Below, in pieces: positions 49,761 to 50,000 of a DNA stretch of 50,000 nt. Origin of the DNA: Prorocentrum cordatum (taxonomy: Eukaryota > Sar > Dinophyceae > Prorocentrales > Prorocentraceae); contig CAUYUJ010003901.1 of assembly GCA_963575745.1 (NCBI GenBank), positions 1 to 50,000 on the forward strand. The letters are read 5' to 3'. The notes below the pieces were generated by a model that made no database searches, was not told the DNA's origin, and worked only from the letters and a program-made list of their open reading frames with translations. The first letter of the stretch is position 1. Every line of letters begins with the position of its first letter. The position numbers were made by a program, and so were the translations under genes.

Positions 49761-50000
49761 GCGGCAAACCAGGGGGCAGGGGCGCAGTTTGAGCACCAAG
49801 ACTCCCTCGGACAAAAAACAAAATGCGAGCGTCGAGGGGCGCAATTTGATTGGGCGAAAACCACGCGCGCCGGCGAGGAGGGATCAACGATAATCATTCT
49901 TCAGAAACGACAATTCAACAATAAAAACAACGTTACCATCATGCGCCACGCTTCCAAATGTCACGTGCATCCTTCTGGATACCTAACCCCATCGTGGGGG
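49761..50000. other. Unique tail without a supported gene
   Basis: I see no domain, repeat or RNA gene in this last stretch. Confidence 0.4.

Overview
The window is repeat-rich nuclear DNA, most likely from a dinoflagellate. Four things point there. A spliced-leader-like sequence followed by a truncated second leader lies on the minus strand at 33853-33889. The retroelement families are of dinoflagellate type: a Ty1/copia-like element, two LINEs and a DIRS-like tyrosine-recombinase element. Cytosine-methyltransferase-like domains are attached to three of these elements. GC-rich tandem repeats and trinucleotide tracts fill the gaps. I see no bacterial operon, rRNA, tRNA or CRISPR array, and no clearly intact host gene.

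Layout. 1-15.66 kb, minus strand: the body of a giant copia-like element, in the order Gag, zinc knuckle, a 2127-residue polyprotein, two methyltransferase-like modules, integrase, reverse transcriptase (RT) and RNase H. The polyprotein contains a Tpt1/KptA RNA 2'-phosphotransferase-like domain, a RING-H2 finger and an aspartic protease. 15.7-16.3 kb: short tandem repeats. 16.3-26.8 kb, plus strand: a LINE whose ORF1 has a zinc ribbon and coiled coil, and whose ORF2 reads RNase H, endonuclease, RT, zinc fingers, methyltransferase-like. 26.9-27.7 kb: an unassigned minus-strand ORF. 27.8-30.0 kb, minus: a 5'-truncated second LINE. 30.0-32.2 kb: satellites and GAG tracts. 32.5-33.9 kb, minus: a retroposed pseudogene carrying the spliced-leader relic. 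34-42.6 kb, minus: a DIRS-like element with Gag, RT, RNase H, tyrosine recombinase and a methyltransferase-like domain, interrupted near its 5' end by about 1.3 kb of tandem repeats. 42.8-45.5 kb: CTC, CAT and CAG microsatellite. 45.5-50 kb: duplications, microsatellites and GC-rich DNA without a convincing gene.

All retroelements are broken by in-frame stops or frame changes, although their domains remain readable. The most unusual signals are these. First, the copia-like element contains a Tpt1-like domain that keeps the known catalytic R-H-R-R set. Second, the same element carries about 45 copies of a 14-15 base perfect mini-hairpin, usually with a GNNA loop on the sense strand. These occur in all three codon phases and show paired stem changes at amino-acid-changing positions. 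Third, a leader plus relict leader records repeated mRNA retroposition.
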